In this document: positions 8,095 through 15,903 of the stretch, piece after piece | Layout: each line of letters starts with the position of its first letter | Numbering within the stretch: position 1 is the first letter of the stretch | Notes under the pieces: generated by a model | The model's database searches: none | Seen by the model: only the letters and a program-made list of their open reading frames with translations | What the model was told of the DNA's origin: nothing | Program-made: the position numbers and the translations under genes | Assembly: GCA_031259515.1 (NCBI GenBank) | Contig: JAIRLK010000007.1 | Location: 1 to 16,066, forward strand | Direction: 5' to 3' | From: Treponema sp. | Lineage (GTDB): Bacteria > Spirochaetota > Spirochaetia > Treponematales > Breznakiellaceae | DNA length: 16,066 nucleotides

Positions 8095-9354
8095 TCAGTT
8101 TTCCAGTTCGACCCAGCGGCGTTCAATGACGGCGCAGGTAGCGTCCTTGGCGGCGGCGCCGCCCACATACGCTTGCATCGCCTCGCCAAAAGCCATATGG
8201 AAGGCGTCGGTGGAATAGATGATCGACAGGGGGGCGCTGCCCTCTTTTTCGACCATGTCGGTTCCCTGTTTTACCACTTCCATGTTTGGCAGGGTACTCA
8301 CCACCACCGGCGGAACCACCTGGGCGATATTCACGAACCAGTTCTTTCCATAGTCAGAAGTGTACCACCAGTTGACAAAATCAAGCAGCTCTTTCTGATG
8401 CTTTGACCGGTTGCTTACCCGCATGGCCTGATCCGCCCCGGTAACGGCCTTGCAGTCCGCGGGATTGTTGGAGACCGGGTACCCGTCAAAACCGATTCGA
8501 AGATTGGGGTTCACCTTGAGGGCGTCCGCCTCTATCCACGCGCCCTGGCCGTTAGCCATGGCGGCCTCGCCCCGGGCAAAGGCGGCAATCTCGCTGTTCA
8601 GGTTGGTTTCCAGGGGCTTGTTATCCCCGTACTTCACCACCAGGTCGATGTACCGGAAAAGGTTATCATAGAGTACCGGATAGTCGGCCATTTTTGCTTT
8701 GCCGCCCTCAAACTTTTTGACCAGATCAACCGCGTCGCCGCTTGCGGTCCCGAAGAAATTCATGGCCGTATGTTTGAATACCCACCACTCAGCAAAGCCC
8801 GAGGTAAAGGGCTTAATCCCCAGGGCGGAGATCTTGACACAGGCGTCTTCCAGGGCATCCAGGGTCTGAGGGAATTCGGCGATACCCGCCCGCTCAAAGA
8901 TGTCCTTGTTGTAGAGGATGCCGAAGAAGTTGCCCTTGATGGCAAAACCATAGGGGCCGGAGCCATCGGACAGGGCCTTCATGCTGTCTTTTACCGCAGG
9001 AAGCATGGTGTTCATCAGGGGCTGGCCGGAAAGATCCATACTGTACTCCCGGTACAGGTCTATCTCCTTGCCGGCGGTGCTGGTAAAGATGTCGGGAACA
9101 TCCCCGGAATTCAACTTGGCCTTGAGCAGGGTTGGATAATCATCCTGGGTAGTCTCGTAGTTGATGGTTACATTGGGGGCCACCTTCTTGTATTCCGCGA
9201 GCAAGGCGTTGATGGCATCCGCGTATTCCGGCTGGGATATGAACATATACAGTTCAACCTCGCCGCCGACTGGCTTACCCGCGTCCTTCGCTCCACCGGC
9301 AAAAACACCCGCCGCCAGGCTCAGACCCAAAACCGCACACAATAATCTCTTCAT
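8095..9354 (-). CDS. Carbohydrate ABC importer B, periplasmic substrate-binding protein
   Basis: A 419-residue family 1 solute-binding protein, the receptor of importer B. The signal peptide MKRLLCAVLGLSLAAGVFA is followed by GGAKDAGK. There is no cysteine at the cleavage site, so signal peptidase I processing and a soluble periplasmic form are expected, unlike the lipoprotein of importer A. The mature part shows ELYMFISQPEYADAINALLAEY, KLNSGDVPDIFTS and FAIKGNFFGILYNKDIFE, all usual for sugar-binding proteins of the MsmE type. The ATG at 9354 has a purine-rich GAGGAGAAGG just upstream; a TTG at 9369 would lie upstream of it and is rejected. It follows the importer B permeases after a 163-nt structured gap. 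The two binding proteins are clearly different sequences, so they are not a recent duplication. Confidence 0.93.
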   Translation of the reverse strand: MKRLLCAVLGLSLAAGVFAGGAKDAGKPVGGEVELYMFISQPEYADAINALLAEYKKVAPNVTINYETTQDDYPTLLKAKLNSGDVPDIFTSTAGKEIDLYREYSMDLSGQPLMNTMLPAVKDSMKALSDGSGPYGFAIKGNFFGILYNKDIFERAGIAEFPQTLDALEDACVKISALGIKPFTSGFAEWWVFKHTAMNFFGTASGDAVDLVKKFEGGKAKMADYPVLYDNLFRYIDLVVKYGDNKPLETNLNSEIAAFARGEAAMANGQGAWIEADALKVNPNLRIGFDGYPVSNNPADCKAVTGADQAMRVSNRSKHQKELLDFVNWWYTSDYGKNWFVNIAQVVPPVVVSTLPNMEVVKQGTDMVEKEGSAPLSIIYSTDAFHMAFGEAMQAYVGGAAAKDATCAVIERRWVELEN

Positions 9355-9369
9355 TTTCCTTCTCCTCAA

Positions 9370-9517
9370 ACTATAAATTTTTCCGGCATTTACAATACCG
9401 GGAATTTCCGCGTATTACCGGCGAAGGGGAAGTCTCCCCCTCACTCCAGCCGCCTGCGGCATCTTCCGCTGCCCCCTCTCCGGGGATCTGCCCCGCAACG
9501 CCCCCCGGCCCACCCAC
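9370..9517 (-). promoter_or_regulatory. GC-rich intercistronic region with several short stem-loops
   Basis: This gap between the importer B permease and its binding-protein gene has no credible gene. Read on the minus strand it has a CGGGG-cagat-CCCCG stem, a GCGG/CCGC stem and an AGGGG/CCCCT stem one after another, then a more AT-rich leader before the binding-protein ribosome site. No T-run follows any of them. It probably sets separate mRNA stability or level for the binding protein. A TATAGT just before the ribosome site has no matching -35. Confidence 0.4.
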
Positions 9518-10357
9518 TTACCCTTTTACCGCCCCCGCCACTACCCCGGCAATGATGTTTTTCTGGAACAGGATGAAAAAGATGACTGACGGTAGTACGG
9601 TCAGGACCATAGCGGTCATGGCATAATGCCATTCGGTGTTAAACTGGCCGACAAAGGTATAGGCCGCCAGCACCAGCGTCTTGGTCTCGTTGGAGCGGTT
9701 TACCATCAACAGGGGAAGCAGAAAGTCGTTCCATATCCACATCACGTCCAGCACCACGACGGTAGACGTAACCGTTTTAAGCAGGGGAAAGATAATCACC
9801 CGAAAGGTATGAAAGGTTCCCGCGCCGTCTATATAGGAACTTTCGTCCAGTTCCCGGGGAATGGTGGACATGAAATTGTAGTAGATAAAGGCCGCCATGG
9901 GGATGCCGAACCCCCAGTACTGCACCCCAAGGCCCGCCTTGCTGCCGGCCAGATGCAGGACGCTCATGGTTTTAAGCAGGGTAATCATGATAGTTTGAAA
10001 CGGGATGAGCATGGGGGTAATGATAAAAAGCCGGACAAAGGCCGTAAACCGGTTTTTCCGCCGGTGGAGAATGTACGCGGCCAGGGAGGAAAAGAAGACG
10101 ATGCCCCCTATGCCGACGACGGTAATGATGACCGTATTACAGAACAGCAGCGGGTAATTCATCTTTTGCATGACCGTCCGGTAGTTTCCCGGCGCCCATA
10201 CTTTGGGTAGGGCGATCACATTACTGACCACTTCGCCAAAGGGCTTGAAGGAGTTGATCGCCATAAGAAAGACCGGATATATATACGCCAAGGCGCAGAG
10301 GCTTACCGCCCCGATGAGCAGGCTCCGGTACACGCGCTGTTTCTGTTTTTCTCCCAT
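9518..10357 (-). CDS. Carbohydrate ABC importer B, permease 2 (MalG-type)
   Basis: A 279-residue inner-membrane permease of the MalG class for importer B. The first membrane segment is near residues 11-33, and about six are predicted. The coupling loop is ELDESSYIDGAGTFHTFRVIIFPL, with ESS where the consensus has EAA. The C-terminus GVVAGAVKG matches the class. The start is the ATG at 10357 with AGGAGG 5 nt upstream; a GTG at 10363 sits inside the ribosome site region and is rejected. It lies 9 nt after the stop of its partner permease, indicating co-translation of the pair. Confidence 0.93.
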   Translation of the reverse strand: MGEKQKQRVYRSLLIGAVSLCALAYIYPVFLMAINSFKPFGEVVSNVIALPKVWAPGNYRTVMQKMNYPLLFCNTVIITVVGIGGIVFFSSLAAYILHRRKNRFTAFVRLFIITPMLIPFQTIMITLLKTMSVLHLAGSKAGLGVQYWGFGIPMAAFIYYNFMSTIPRELDESSYIDGAGTFHTFRVIIFPLLKTVTSTVVVLDVMWIWNDFLLPLLMVNRSNETKTLVLAAYTFVGQFNTEWHYAMTAMVLTVLPSVIFFILFQKNIIAGVVAGAVKG

Positions 10358-10366
10358 AAACACCTC

Positions 10367-11242
10367 CTAATCAAGATCGCCGCTGCGGAAAACCCTGAGC
10401 ACGATCTGGGTCAGGCCGAGGACTATGACAAAAAACAACAGCGATTCCGCCGCGCCCAGGCCGTAGCGGTTGTTCTGAAAGGCGTCCCGGTAAATGTTGA
10501 GAGTAACGCTGTAGGTAGACCCGCCGGGACCGCCCCGGGTAAGGGCAAGGATAATATCGAACACCTTGAGGGAGTTGGTCAGGGACATGAACATACAGGT
10601 AGCCACGGCGGGACTCAAGAGGGGCAGGATAACCCGCCGGAATTTTACAAATCCGGCGGCGCCGTCCACGATGGCGGCTTCCAGAACCTCCCGGGGCATG
10701 GCCTCAAGGCCGGCTATATATAAGACGATGTAAAACCCCAAGGACTGCCATACCCCCACCGACACTATCGAAAAAAAGGCCAGGCGGGACGTACCGAGCC
10801 AACTCCAATTAAAAAACGACCAGCCGGTCAAACTGAAAAAGGTATCAAAACCGGAAGAAAAGATAAACCGCCAGATAAAACCGACGATGGTCATGCTCAT
10901 GATATAGGGGATGAAGAACATCCCCCGCAGGGTATTGGCCAGGGGAAACTTCTTGACTAAGGCCATTGCCAGGACCAGCGCCGCCGCATTGGTGATGATC
11001 ATAAAAAGAACCGTATATTTCGCGGTAAAAATAAGGGATTTTAAGAAATCGCCCCCCAGGGAAAAAATCACCTTGAAATTCTCCAGCCCGATAAATTCAG
11101 GCTGCCGGGCTATGCCGTTCCATTTGGTCAGGGAATAATACCCGCTGAGTATAAAAGGTATATAAATAACCGCCGCCACCAGGATCATGGCCGGAAGGGG
11201 ATAAGCCGCCGACTCAATTTTTTCAATCGTCCGCTTCTTCAT
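10367..11242 (-). CDS. Carbohydrate ABC importer B, permease 1 (MalF/UgpA-type)
   Basis: A 291-residue inner-membrane permease and the first gene of the seven-gene sugar operon. The N-terminus is charged (MKKRTIEKIES), followed by a membrane segment near residues 15-37. The ATPase-coupling loop is EVLEAAIVDGAAGFVKFRRVILPL, and TRGGPGGSTY follows as in UgpA-like proteins. The ATG at 11242 has GGAGG about 13 nt upstream, which is rather distant. A sigma-70-type promoter lies about 50-80 nt upstream. No nucleotide-binding subunit is encoded in the operon. Confidence 0.93.
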   Translation of the reverse strand: MKKRTIEKIESAAYPLPAMILVAAVIYIPFILSGYYSLTKWNGIARQPEFIGLENFKVIFSLGGDFLKSLIFTAKYTVLFMIITNAAALVLAMALVKKFPLANTLRGMFFIPYIMSMTIVGFIWRFIFSSGFDTFFSLTGWSFFNWSWLGTSRLAFFSIVSVGVWQSLGFYIVLYIAGLEAMPREVLEAAIVDGAAGFVKFRRVILPLLSPAVATCMFMSLTNSLKVFDIILALTRGGPGGSTYSVTLNIYRDAFQNNRYGLGAAESLLFFVIVLGLTQIVLRVFRSGDLD

Positions 11243-11293
11243 ACCGTCTTTTAACCCTCCCTATTTCCTGTTTTGCTCAGAATCGGAGTATTC

Positions 11294-11323
11294 AGAATAT
11301 CATGCCTTTTTTGTAACTGTCAA
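11294..11323 (-). promoter_or_regulatory. Sigma-70-type promoter for the sugar-uptake operon
   Basis: On the minus strand a perfect -35 TTGACA (11323-11318) is followed by an 18-nt spacer and TATTCT (11299-11294) as -10. An alternative GATATT gives a 16-nt spacer. Transcription would start near 11287, giving a leader of about 45 nt before the permease ATG. The spacer contains an A-run. It is the only good promoter in the 207-nt gap upstream of the operon. Confidence 0.6.
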
Positions 11324-11351
11324 TTTGAAATGTCTCATCATGTACCTTGTG

Positions 11352-11370
11352 AAAAAAACGCCGCCGTTTT
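11352..11370 (-). terminator. Weak terminator-like hairpin after rnz
   Basis: On the minus strand aaaacg/cgtttt arms (11370-11365 and 11360-11355) flank a gcgg loop and are followed by three more T residues. The stem has few GC pairs, so termination may be partial and the metG operon could read through into the sugar operon. Confidence 0.35.
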
Positions 11371-11449
11371 ACAAAAAATATATCTCGCTGAAGAGGTCTG
11401 GGGATTACACGGATTTTGGGAGTTTGGAACCCCCCGAACCCCCGGAGTT

Positions 11450-12376
11450 TTAATCAACATATTCAATCGGAAAAACCGCCCGGTCCCTGGACAAAACCGT
11501 CTCGGAAAATATGGCCTGGGATTCTTTCAATAGTTGCTTCAGGTCAAATTCCGTATACCGGGGGCTGTAATGGATCAGGGCGAGCTTCTTTACCCGTGCG
11601 GCCAGGGCAATGCGGGCGGCTTGCTCGGCGGTCATGTGCTTCTTTTCCCGGGCGCTTGCCTCCAGCGCCCGCTCAAACATCCCTTCGCATACCAGAAGGT
11701 CCGATTCCACCACATCCCCGGCTATCTCCGGAAAGGCCAGGGTGTCGGTAACAAAAGAGAATTTCCTCCCCAGACGAGGGGGGCCCAGCACATCCTCCGG
11801 GCGGACATCCTTCCCGTCAGCGGCCCGCACCGCCTCTCCGCCCTGGAGCTTCGCCCAAAGAGGGCCCCGGGGTACTCCCAGGGCCTCCGCTTTTTGGGGG
11901 TGGAACTCCCCAGGGCGCATTTCCTCCTCCATCGCATAACCCATGCACGGTTTGGTATGCCGCAGAGGAAAAGCCCGGACATGAAAGCCCTCTCCTCGGT
12001 ACACGATCCCCGGTCCGGTAATCTCCTTCACCACGATCTCGTAATTGATGTACATATCCAGAACCCGCCGGCTGGTTTCGATGTATTCGGCAAGCCGGGG
12101 AGGGCCTATGATGTAGAGCGGCTCATCCCGGTCCACTTGGGAGGACAGCATGAGGAGGCCGGGAATACCGGTAACATGGTCCGCGTGAGTGTGGCTTACA
12201 AAGATGGCGGTGATCTTCTTCCATCTAAGATTGAGCCGTCTGAGGGACACCTGAGTCCCCTCCCCGCCGTCAAAAAGAAAAAGTTCCCCTTCCCGCCTGA
12301 GCAGTACCGAAGTAAGAAAACGGTTCGGCAGGGGCATCATGCCTCCGCAGCCAAGGATAAAAGCTTCAAGATTCAT
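11450..12376 (-). CDS. rnz: Ribonuclease Z (tRNA 3' processing endonuclease)
   Basis: A 308-residue cytoplasmic metallo-beta-lactamase-fold nuclease that cuts tRNA precursors after the discriminator base. The zinc-binding motif is SHTHADH (His62, His64, Asp66, His67), with His140, Asp211 and His269 as further ligands and His247 in KKHMTAEQAA as the likely catalytic helper. As I recall B. subtilis RNase Z, these spacings are almost the same. The flexible exosite arm that grips tRNA is present at about 150-205 and ends LGPPRLGRK, so this is a full-length, probably active enzyme. The ATG overlaps the femX-like stop as ATGA (12373-12376). It is the last gene of the metG operon. Confidence 0.95.
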   Translation of the reverse strand: MNLEAFILGCGGMMPLPNRFLTSVLLRREGELFLFDGGEGTQVSLRRLNLRWKKITAIFVSHTHADHVTGIPGLLMLSSQVDRDEPLYIIGPPRLAEYIETSRRVLDMYINYEIVVKEITGPGIVYRGEGFHVRAFPLRHTKPCMGYAMEEEMRPGEFHPQKAEALGVPRGPLWAKLQGGEAVRAADGKDVRPEDVLGPPRLGRKFSFVTDTLAFPEIAGDVVESDLLVCEGMFERALEASAREKKHMTAEQAARIALAARVKKLALIHYSPRYTEFDLKQLLKESQAIFSETVLSRDRAVFPIEYVD

Positions 12377-13491
12377 CGTTTCTTTGCGCTCCGCAGTTGT
12401 TTCCGTATACCCCAGGCAGCATCAAAAAGGCGTTTCATCACCGGCCTGTAGGGATAGTCCCAGCTTCCGCACCGGTGGATGATGGTCCCTCCAAAGTTGG
12501 TTTTAAACCGGTAGAGCCCCGCCATGGGATGGTTGGAGTCATCCCGTGGCGGTATGCCGAAGAGATCGTATTCCCGGCAGCCCGCCGCCTGAGCCTCCTC
12601 CATGGCCTTCCACTGAAGGCCATAAGGGGCCATGAGGTTCCGCTTGTGATCTGAAGAAGCCCCGTAAAGGTACACCGCCTGTCTTCCCCGGATAAGCATG
12701 ATAATCGCCGCCAGGTCCTCTCCCCCTTCACGGGCGATGTAGAGCCGGACATCGGGCCGCGCCCCCATTCCCTGAACGGACGCTCCCTGATACTCCCGGC
12801 TTAGGGAAAAAAGGGTCTGATAATAGGCAAGGCTGTGTATAGAGATGCCGTCCCGCCGGGCGGTCTCCTGAAAGAGGCCGTAAAACACCGGAAGTTCCGC
12901 ATCCTCCGCCCGGCGCAGCGTAACGCCTTTTTTGGCGGCAAGCCTGACGTTGTAGCGTCCTTTGGGCTTCATGCTTTCCAGTACCGCTGCGGCCGGACGG
13001 TCCAGATCCACCAGTACCGAATCCGGGGGCTGCACGTCCGCAGCCGCACGGGTAAAGGGCTTTTCCAGGGGCGGGGGAAACGCCTCGGCGCCCTGAGTAT
13101 ACCAGGGAGGGTCAAAGCGGATAAAAGCGGCATCCCGGAAAAAGGGCCGCAAAGCCCCGGCAAGCTCCGCCAGAGCGCCTTGCCGGGAAACAGTGTTATG
13201 GAACAGTCCCTGTTCCATAAACACTCCCTGTTCATTTGGCAACTCCGGTCCCCAGGGAACGTAGGCAAACGAGAGGACCGGTCCCAGGGGCCTGCACAAT
13301 ACCAGGAGGGGCCGGACGCCCCCCGCTCCCCAGCCGGCGAGAAAGCCCCGGGCCTGCCAGCCAAACCGGGCCTTAAAGGTTCCCCAGAAGGCGGACTGCA
13401 AAAAAGAACCGGCGCCGTCGCAAACAGCCAGTTCCGCAGGGCTTAGACTTTTCAGGTACCGACCGGGGAGAGCTTGTTCCCGGAGGGACAC
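12373..13491 (-). CDS. FemX/FemAB-like aminoacyl-tRNA:peptidoglycan transferase
   Basis: A 372-residue protein of the FemAB family (two GNAT-like domains), which moves an amino acid from aminoacyl-tRNA to the peptide stem of a peptidoglycan precursor at the inner membrane face. Signatures seen are QSAFWGTFKARFGW (32-45), VDLDRPAAAVLESMKPKGRYNV (161-182), YDLFGI (309-313 region) and GLYRFKTNFGG (325-335). The size and lack of a coiled-coil arm resemble single-residue FemX rather than S. aureus FemA/B. The start is a GTG at 13491 overlapping the metG stop (TAGTG), with GAGG 7 nt upstream. Treponeme peptidoglycan is described as carrying a glycine branch on ornithine, so glycine transfer is a reasonable guess. 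Family is confident; the amino acid and acceptor are not shown. Confidence 0.88.
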   Translation of the reverse strand: MSLREQALPGRYLKSLSPAELAVCDGAGSFLQSAFWGTFKARFGWQARGFLAGWGAGGVRPLLVLCRPLGPVLSFAYVPWGPELPNEQGVFMEQGLFHNTVSRQGALAELAGALRPFFRDAAFIRFDPPWYTQGAEAFPPPLEKPFTRAAADVQPPDSVLVDLDRPAAAVLESMKPKGRYNVRLAAKKGVTLRRAEDAELPVFYGLFQETARRDGISIHSLAYYQTLFSLSREYQGASVQGMGARPDVRLYIAREGGEDLAAIIMLIRGRQAVYLYGASSDHKRNLMAPYGLQWKAMEEAQAAGCREYDLFGIPPRDDSNHPMAGLYRFKTNFGGTIIHRCGSWDYPYRPVMKRLFDAAWGIRKQLRSAKKR

Positions 13492-15776
13492 TAATGCACC
13501 TCGCCCGCAGCTATGGCACGGGTATGGACGGGCGTACCGTTGAGGGTCAGGGCCTTGCCGCCCGCCTCCACGATGTAGTCCCTCACCAGAAGGGGGACGG
13601 TGAAGAAGGCGTCTATGACTATTTCCCCAGGAGGATTCCCAGGACCGGCCCCTTCAAGTTCCACCCTGGTCCCGGTGGGGACATCCCCGGCATCCAGGAC
13701 TTCTACCTGCTCCGACCCGTCCTCCCGCTTACGGGAAGCGGCCAAAAGCATACCCCTGCTTTCCACCCCCCGGAGCTTGGCGGGCTTGAGGTTATAGGCC
13801 AGGATGATCTTCTTATTCAGGAGTTCCTCTTCTTTATAGAAGGGAACGAGCCCCGAAACAATGACCCGTTCTTCCCCGGCAATTTCCAGGGTCTCTATGT
13901 AGAGCTTATCCGCCTTGGGATGCCGCTCTATCTTGACAATCTGGGCAACCCGCAGGTCCAGAAGCGCGCCAAAGGCGGCGACTATGTCCGGCGGCGCGCC
14001 CGCTCCATCCGGCGCACTTTCGCCGGCCTGACGCTCCGCCCGGTCCTGCTGACTGCCCGAATACCGCTCCCGCAGAGCGTCTACCAGGGCGTCTTCCAGC
14101 CGGGAAAAGAGCACCTCGCTCGTTACGTGTTCGGGGATCTCCCCGTCCCGGCCTAAATCAGTCCAGGAAAGGGCCCCTCCTTTTGCCTGAAGCCGCTTCC
14201 CGAAAGTGTCCCGCCCGCCTATGGTCAGGCCGAAGAAAGAGGCGATCCGCCGGGACGCCGCAGGCATGAAAGGCTCAATCATCACGGCAATGTCCCGCAC
14301 CACATAACAGAGTTCCCGAATCAGGGTCTCCGCAGCGGGGGGATCCTCCGTGCGCTTCCGCCAGGGCTCGGCCTCCTGGAAGGTCTTGTTGGCGTAAGAG
14401 GAAAGCTCAAAAATCATCCTGAAGGCATCCCGGAGCTCTGACCTTTCCAGCTTGTCCGTGATCTCTCCTTCCATTTTTTTGACGCCCTCCCGGAAGGCGG
14501 ACAACTCGGGGCTTAAAGGGATGTCCCGTCCGGGGATAACGCCGCCGTAGTAGCGGGTAACAAAGGCCAAGGCACGGTTCACCAGGTTCCCCAGGTTCCC
14601 GATGAGTTCGCCATTCACCTTTTCCTGAAAATCCTTCCAGGTAAAGAGGGCGTCCGCCTTTTCCGGGCGGTTGTAAAAGATGTAAAACCGCCAGACATCG
14701 GCGTCTATTCCGGTTTCCATCACATCCGTACCAAAGACCCCCACGCCTTTGGACTTGGAGAATTTACCGCTTTCGTAGTTGAGATATTCGGTACTGGACA
14801 TGTGGTGCAGCATGGTCCAGGCATCCCCGGTTCCCAGCAGACTGGAGGGGAAAATCACCGTGTGGAAGGGGATGTTGTCTTTCCCGATAAACTGAAAGAG
14901 TTCCACGTCTTCGGGGTTTTTCCACCAGTCGTCCACGAATTCGCGCCAGTCCCTCCCTGTTTCCGCCCCCAGGTTTCCGGTGATGGAGATATACCCGATG
15001 GGAGCGTCAAACCAGACGTAAAAGACCTTGTTTTCGTACCCCGGCTTGGGTACCGGAATCCCCCATTTAAGGTCCCGGGTAATGGCCCGTTCCCGGAGGC
15101 CGTCCCGGATCCATGCCTCCGTCATGCGGAGGGCGTTGTTGGCCCAGGCCCCCTTTACCGAGGCTTCCGTGATCCACGCCTCAAGCCGGTCCTTTAACTG
15201 CGGAAGGTCTATGTAGAGGTGCTTCGTGGGTTTAATCGCCGGAGTGGAACCGCAGCTTGAACACCGGGGATCTTTAAGGTCTGTCGGGTCCAGGAGCTTC
15301 CCGCAGGACTCGCACTGATCCCCACGGGCTTCGGTATAGCCGCAGTGGGGGCAGGTCCCCCGGACATAGCGGTCCGCCAGGAACCGTCCGCAGGAATCGC
15401 AGTAGAGCTGCTCTATGGTCCGCTCCGCGATATAGCCCTTGGCATCAAGTTTTTTGAAGATACCCTGAACGATTTCGGTCTGAATGGGAGTGGAAGTCCG
15501 GCCAAATTTATCAAAGGCGATATGAAACCACTCATAGATCCCGGCATGGATGGCGTAATACCGGTCGCAAAGTTCCCGGGGGCTTATCCCTTCAAGGGCC
15601 GCGCGGGTCTCGGTAGCGGTCCCGTACTCGTCGGTACCACAAACGTAGAGGGTATCGTATCCCCGGAGCCGGCAGAACCGGGCAAAGGCGTCGGCGGACA
15701 AAACCTGGATGAGGTTTCCCAAATGGGGAACGTTGTTAATATACGGAAGGGCCGAGGTAATGAGTTTGCGCTTCAT
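13491..15776 (-). CDS. metG: Methionyl-tRNA synthetase with C-terminal tRNA-binding domain
   Basis: A 761-residue class I synthetase that charges tRNA-Met. The HIGH-type motif is PHLGN (17-21), and the KMSKS-type motif is KFSKS (338-342). Four Cys pairs (C126/129, C142/145, C155/158, C172/175) form the two-zinc connective-peptide knuckles of the E. coli type. After the anticodon-binding domain a charged linker (about 570-600) leads to an EMAP-II/Trbp111-like tRNA-binding domain (about 602-710) that usually makes the enzyme a dimer. I chose the ATG at 15776 (MKRKLITSALPYINN), which matches family N-termini. A TTG at 15812 would place coding sequence over a very good promoter. There is no ribosome site before the ATG. 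It is the first gene of metG-femX-rnz. Confidence 0.96.
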   Translation of the reverse strand: MKRKLITSALPYINNVPHLGNLIQVLSADAFARFCRLRGYDTLYVCGTDEYGTATETRAALEGISPRELCDRYYAIHAGIYEWFHIAFDKFGRTSTPIQTEIVQGIFKKLDAKGYIAERTIEQLYCDSCGRFLADRYVRGTCPHCGYTEARGDQCESCGKLLDPTDLKDPRCSSCGSTPAIKPTKHLYIDLPQLKDRLEAWITEASVKGAWANNALRMTEAWIRDGLRERAITRDLKWGIPVPKPGYENKVFYVWFDAPIGYISITGNLGAETGRDWREFVDDWWKNPEDVELFQFIGKDNIPFHTVIFPSSLLGTGDAWTMLHHMSSTEYLNYESGKFSKSKGVGVFGTDVMETGIDADVWRFYIFYNRPEKADALFTWKDFQEKVNGELIGNLGNLVNRALAFVTRYYGGVIPGRDIPLSPELSAFREGVKKMEGEITDKLERSELRDAFRMIFELSSYANKTFQEAEPWRKRTEDPPAAETLIRELCYVVRDIAVMIEPFMPAASRRIASFFGLTIGGRDTFGKRLQAKGGALSWTDLGRDGEIPEHVTSEVLFSRLEDALVDALRERYSGSQQDRAERQAGESAPDGAGAPPDIVAAFGALLDLRVAQIVKIERHPKADKLYIETLEIAGEERVIVSGLVPFYKEEELLNKKIILAYNLKPAKLRGVESRGMLLAASRKREDGSEQVEVLDAGDVPTGTRVELEGAGPGNPPGEIVIDAFFTVPLLVRDYIVEAGGKALTLNGTPVHTRAIAAGEVH

Positions 15777-15783
15777 GATTTTT

Positions 15784-15812
15784 ACTATACAAAATGGCTT
15801 TCCCTCTGGCAA
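15784..15812 (-). promoter_or_regulatory. metG promoter, predicted leaderless start
   Basis: On the minus strand TTGCCA (15812-15807), a 17-nt spacer and TATAGT (15789-15784) form a near-consensus sigma-70 promoter. The metG ATG begins only 8 nt after the -10 box, so transcription should start at the C or A at 15777-15776. The mRNA would have no leader, which fits the lack of a ribosome-binding site. Confidence 0.7.
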
Positions 15813-15823
15813 GTATACGCGTT

Positions 15824-15855
15824 GCCTAATAATTAATCTAGTACCTTGATTAGGC
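15824..15855. repeat. Inverted repeat GCCTAAT/ATTAGGC near the IS left end
   Basis: Perfect 7-bp arms at 15824-15830 and 15849-15855 flank 18 nt. The right arm overlaps the transposase -35 box (15846-15851), so it could be an operator, or part of the element's terminal structure. No known binding motif was recognised. Confidence 0.4.
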
Positions 15856-15873
15856 TAAAAGTTCCGCTATAGA
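15846..15873 (+). promoter_or_regulatory. Transposase promoter
   Basis: TTGATT (15846-15851), a 16-nt spacer and TATAGA (15868-15873) form a plausible sigma-70 promoter upstream of the transposase, giving a start near 15880. It is divergent from the metG promoter about 35 nt away. Confidence 0.55.
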
Positions 15874-15899
15874 ATTACCCTGCCCATAGGAGGGGTAAT
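15874..15899 (+). promoter_or_regulatory. Hairpin enclosing the transposase ribosome-binding site
   Basis: Perfect 7-bp arms ATTACCC (15874-15880) and GGGTAAT (15893-15899) enclose a 12-nt loop. The ribosome site AGGAGG (15888-15893) lies in the loop and the first base of the right arm, 10 nt before the ATG. An RNA with both arms would hide the site; RNA starting near 15880 from the local promoter would lack the left arm. Confidence 0.55.
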
Positions 15900-15903
15900 C
15901 AGT

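Noticed and set aside
9370..9400. Internal promoter (TATAGT) before the importer B binding-protein gene
   Set aside because: No TTGACA-like box at 16-18 nt; the closest TTGTAA gives a 14-nt spacer, and the start would fall in the ribosome site.
4830..11242. Importer ATPase gene hidden in the cluster
   Set aside because: All large frames are binding proteins, permeases or shadows; no Walker A or ABC signature was seen in any frame read.
11534..12451. Long plus-strand open frame antisense to rnz and the end of the FemX-like gene
   Set aside because: Both opposite genes are recognised with full motifs, and this frame has no family features or start signal.
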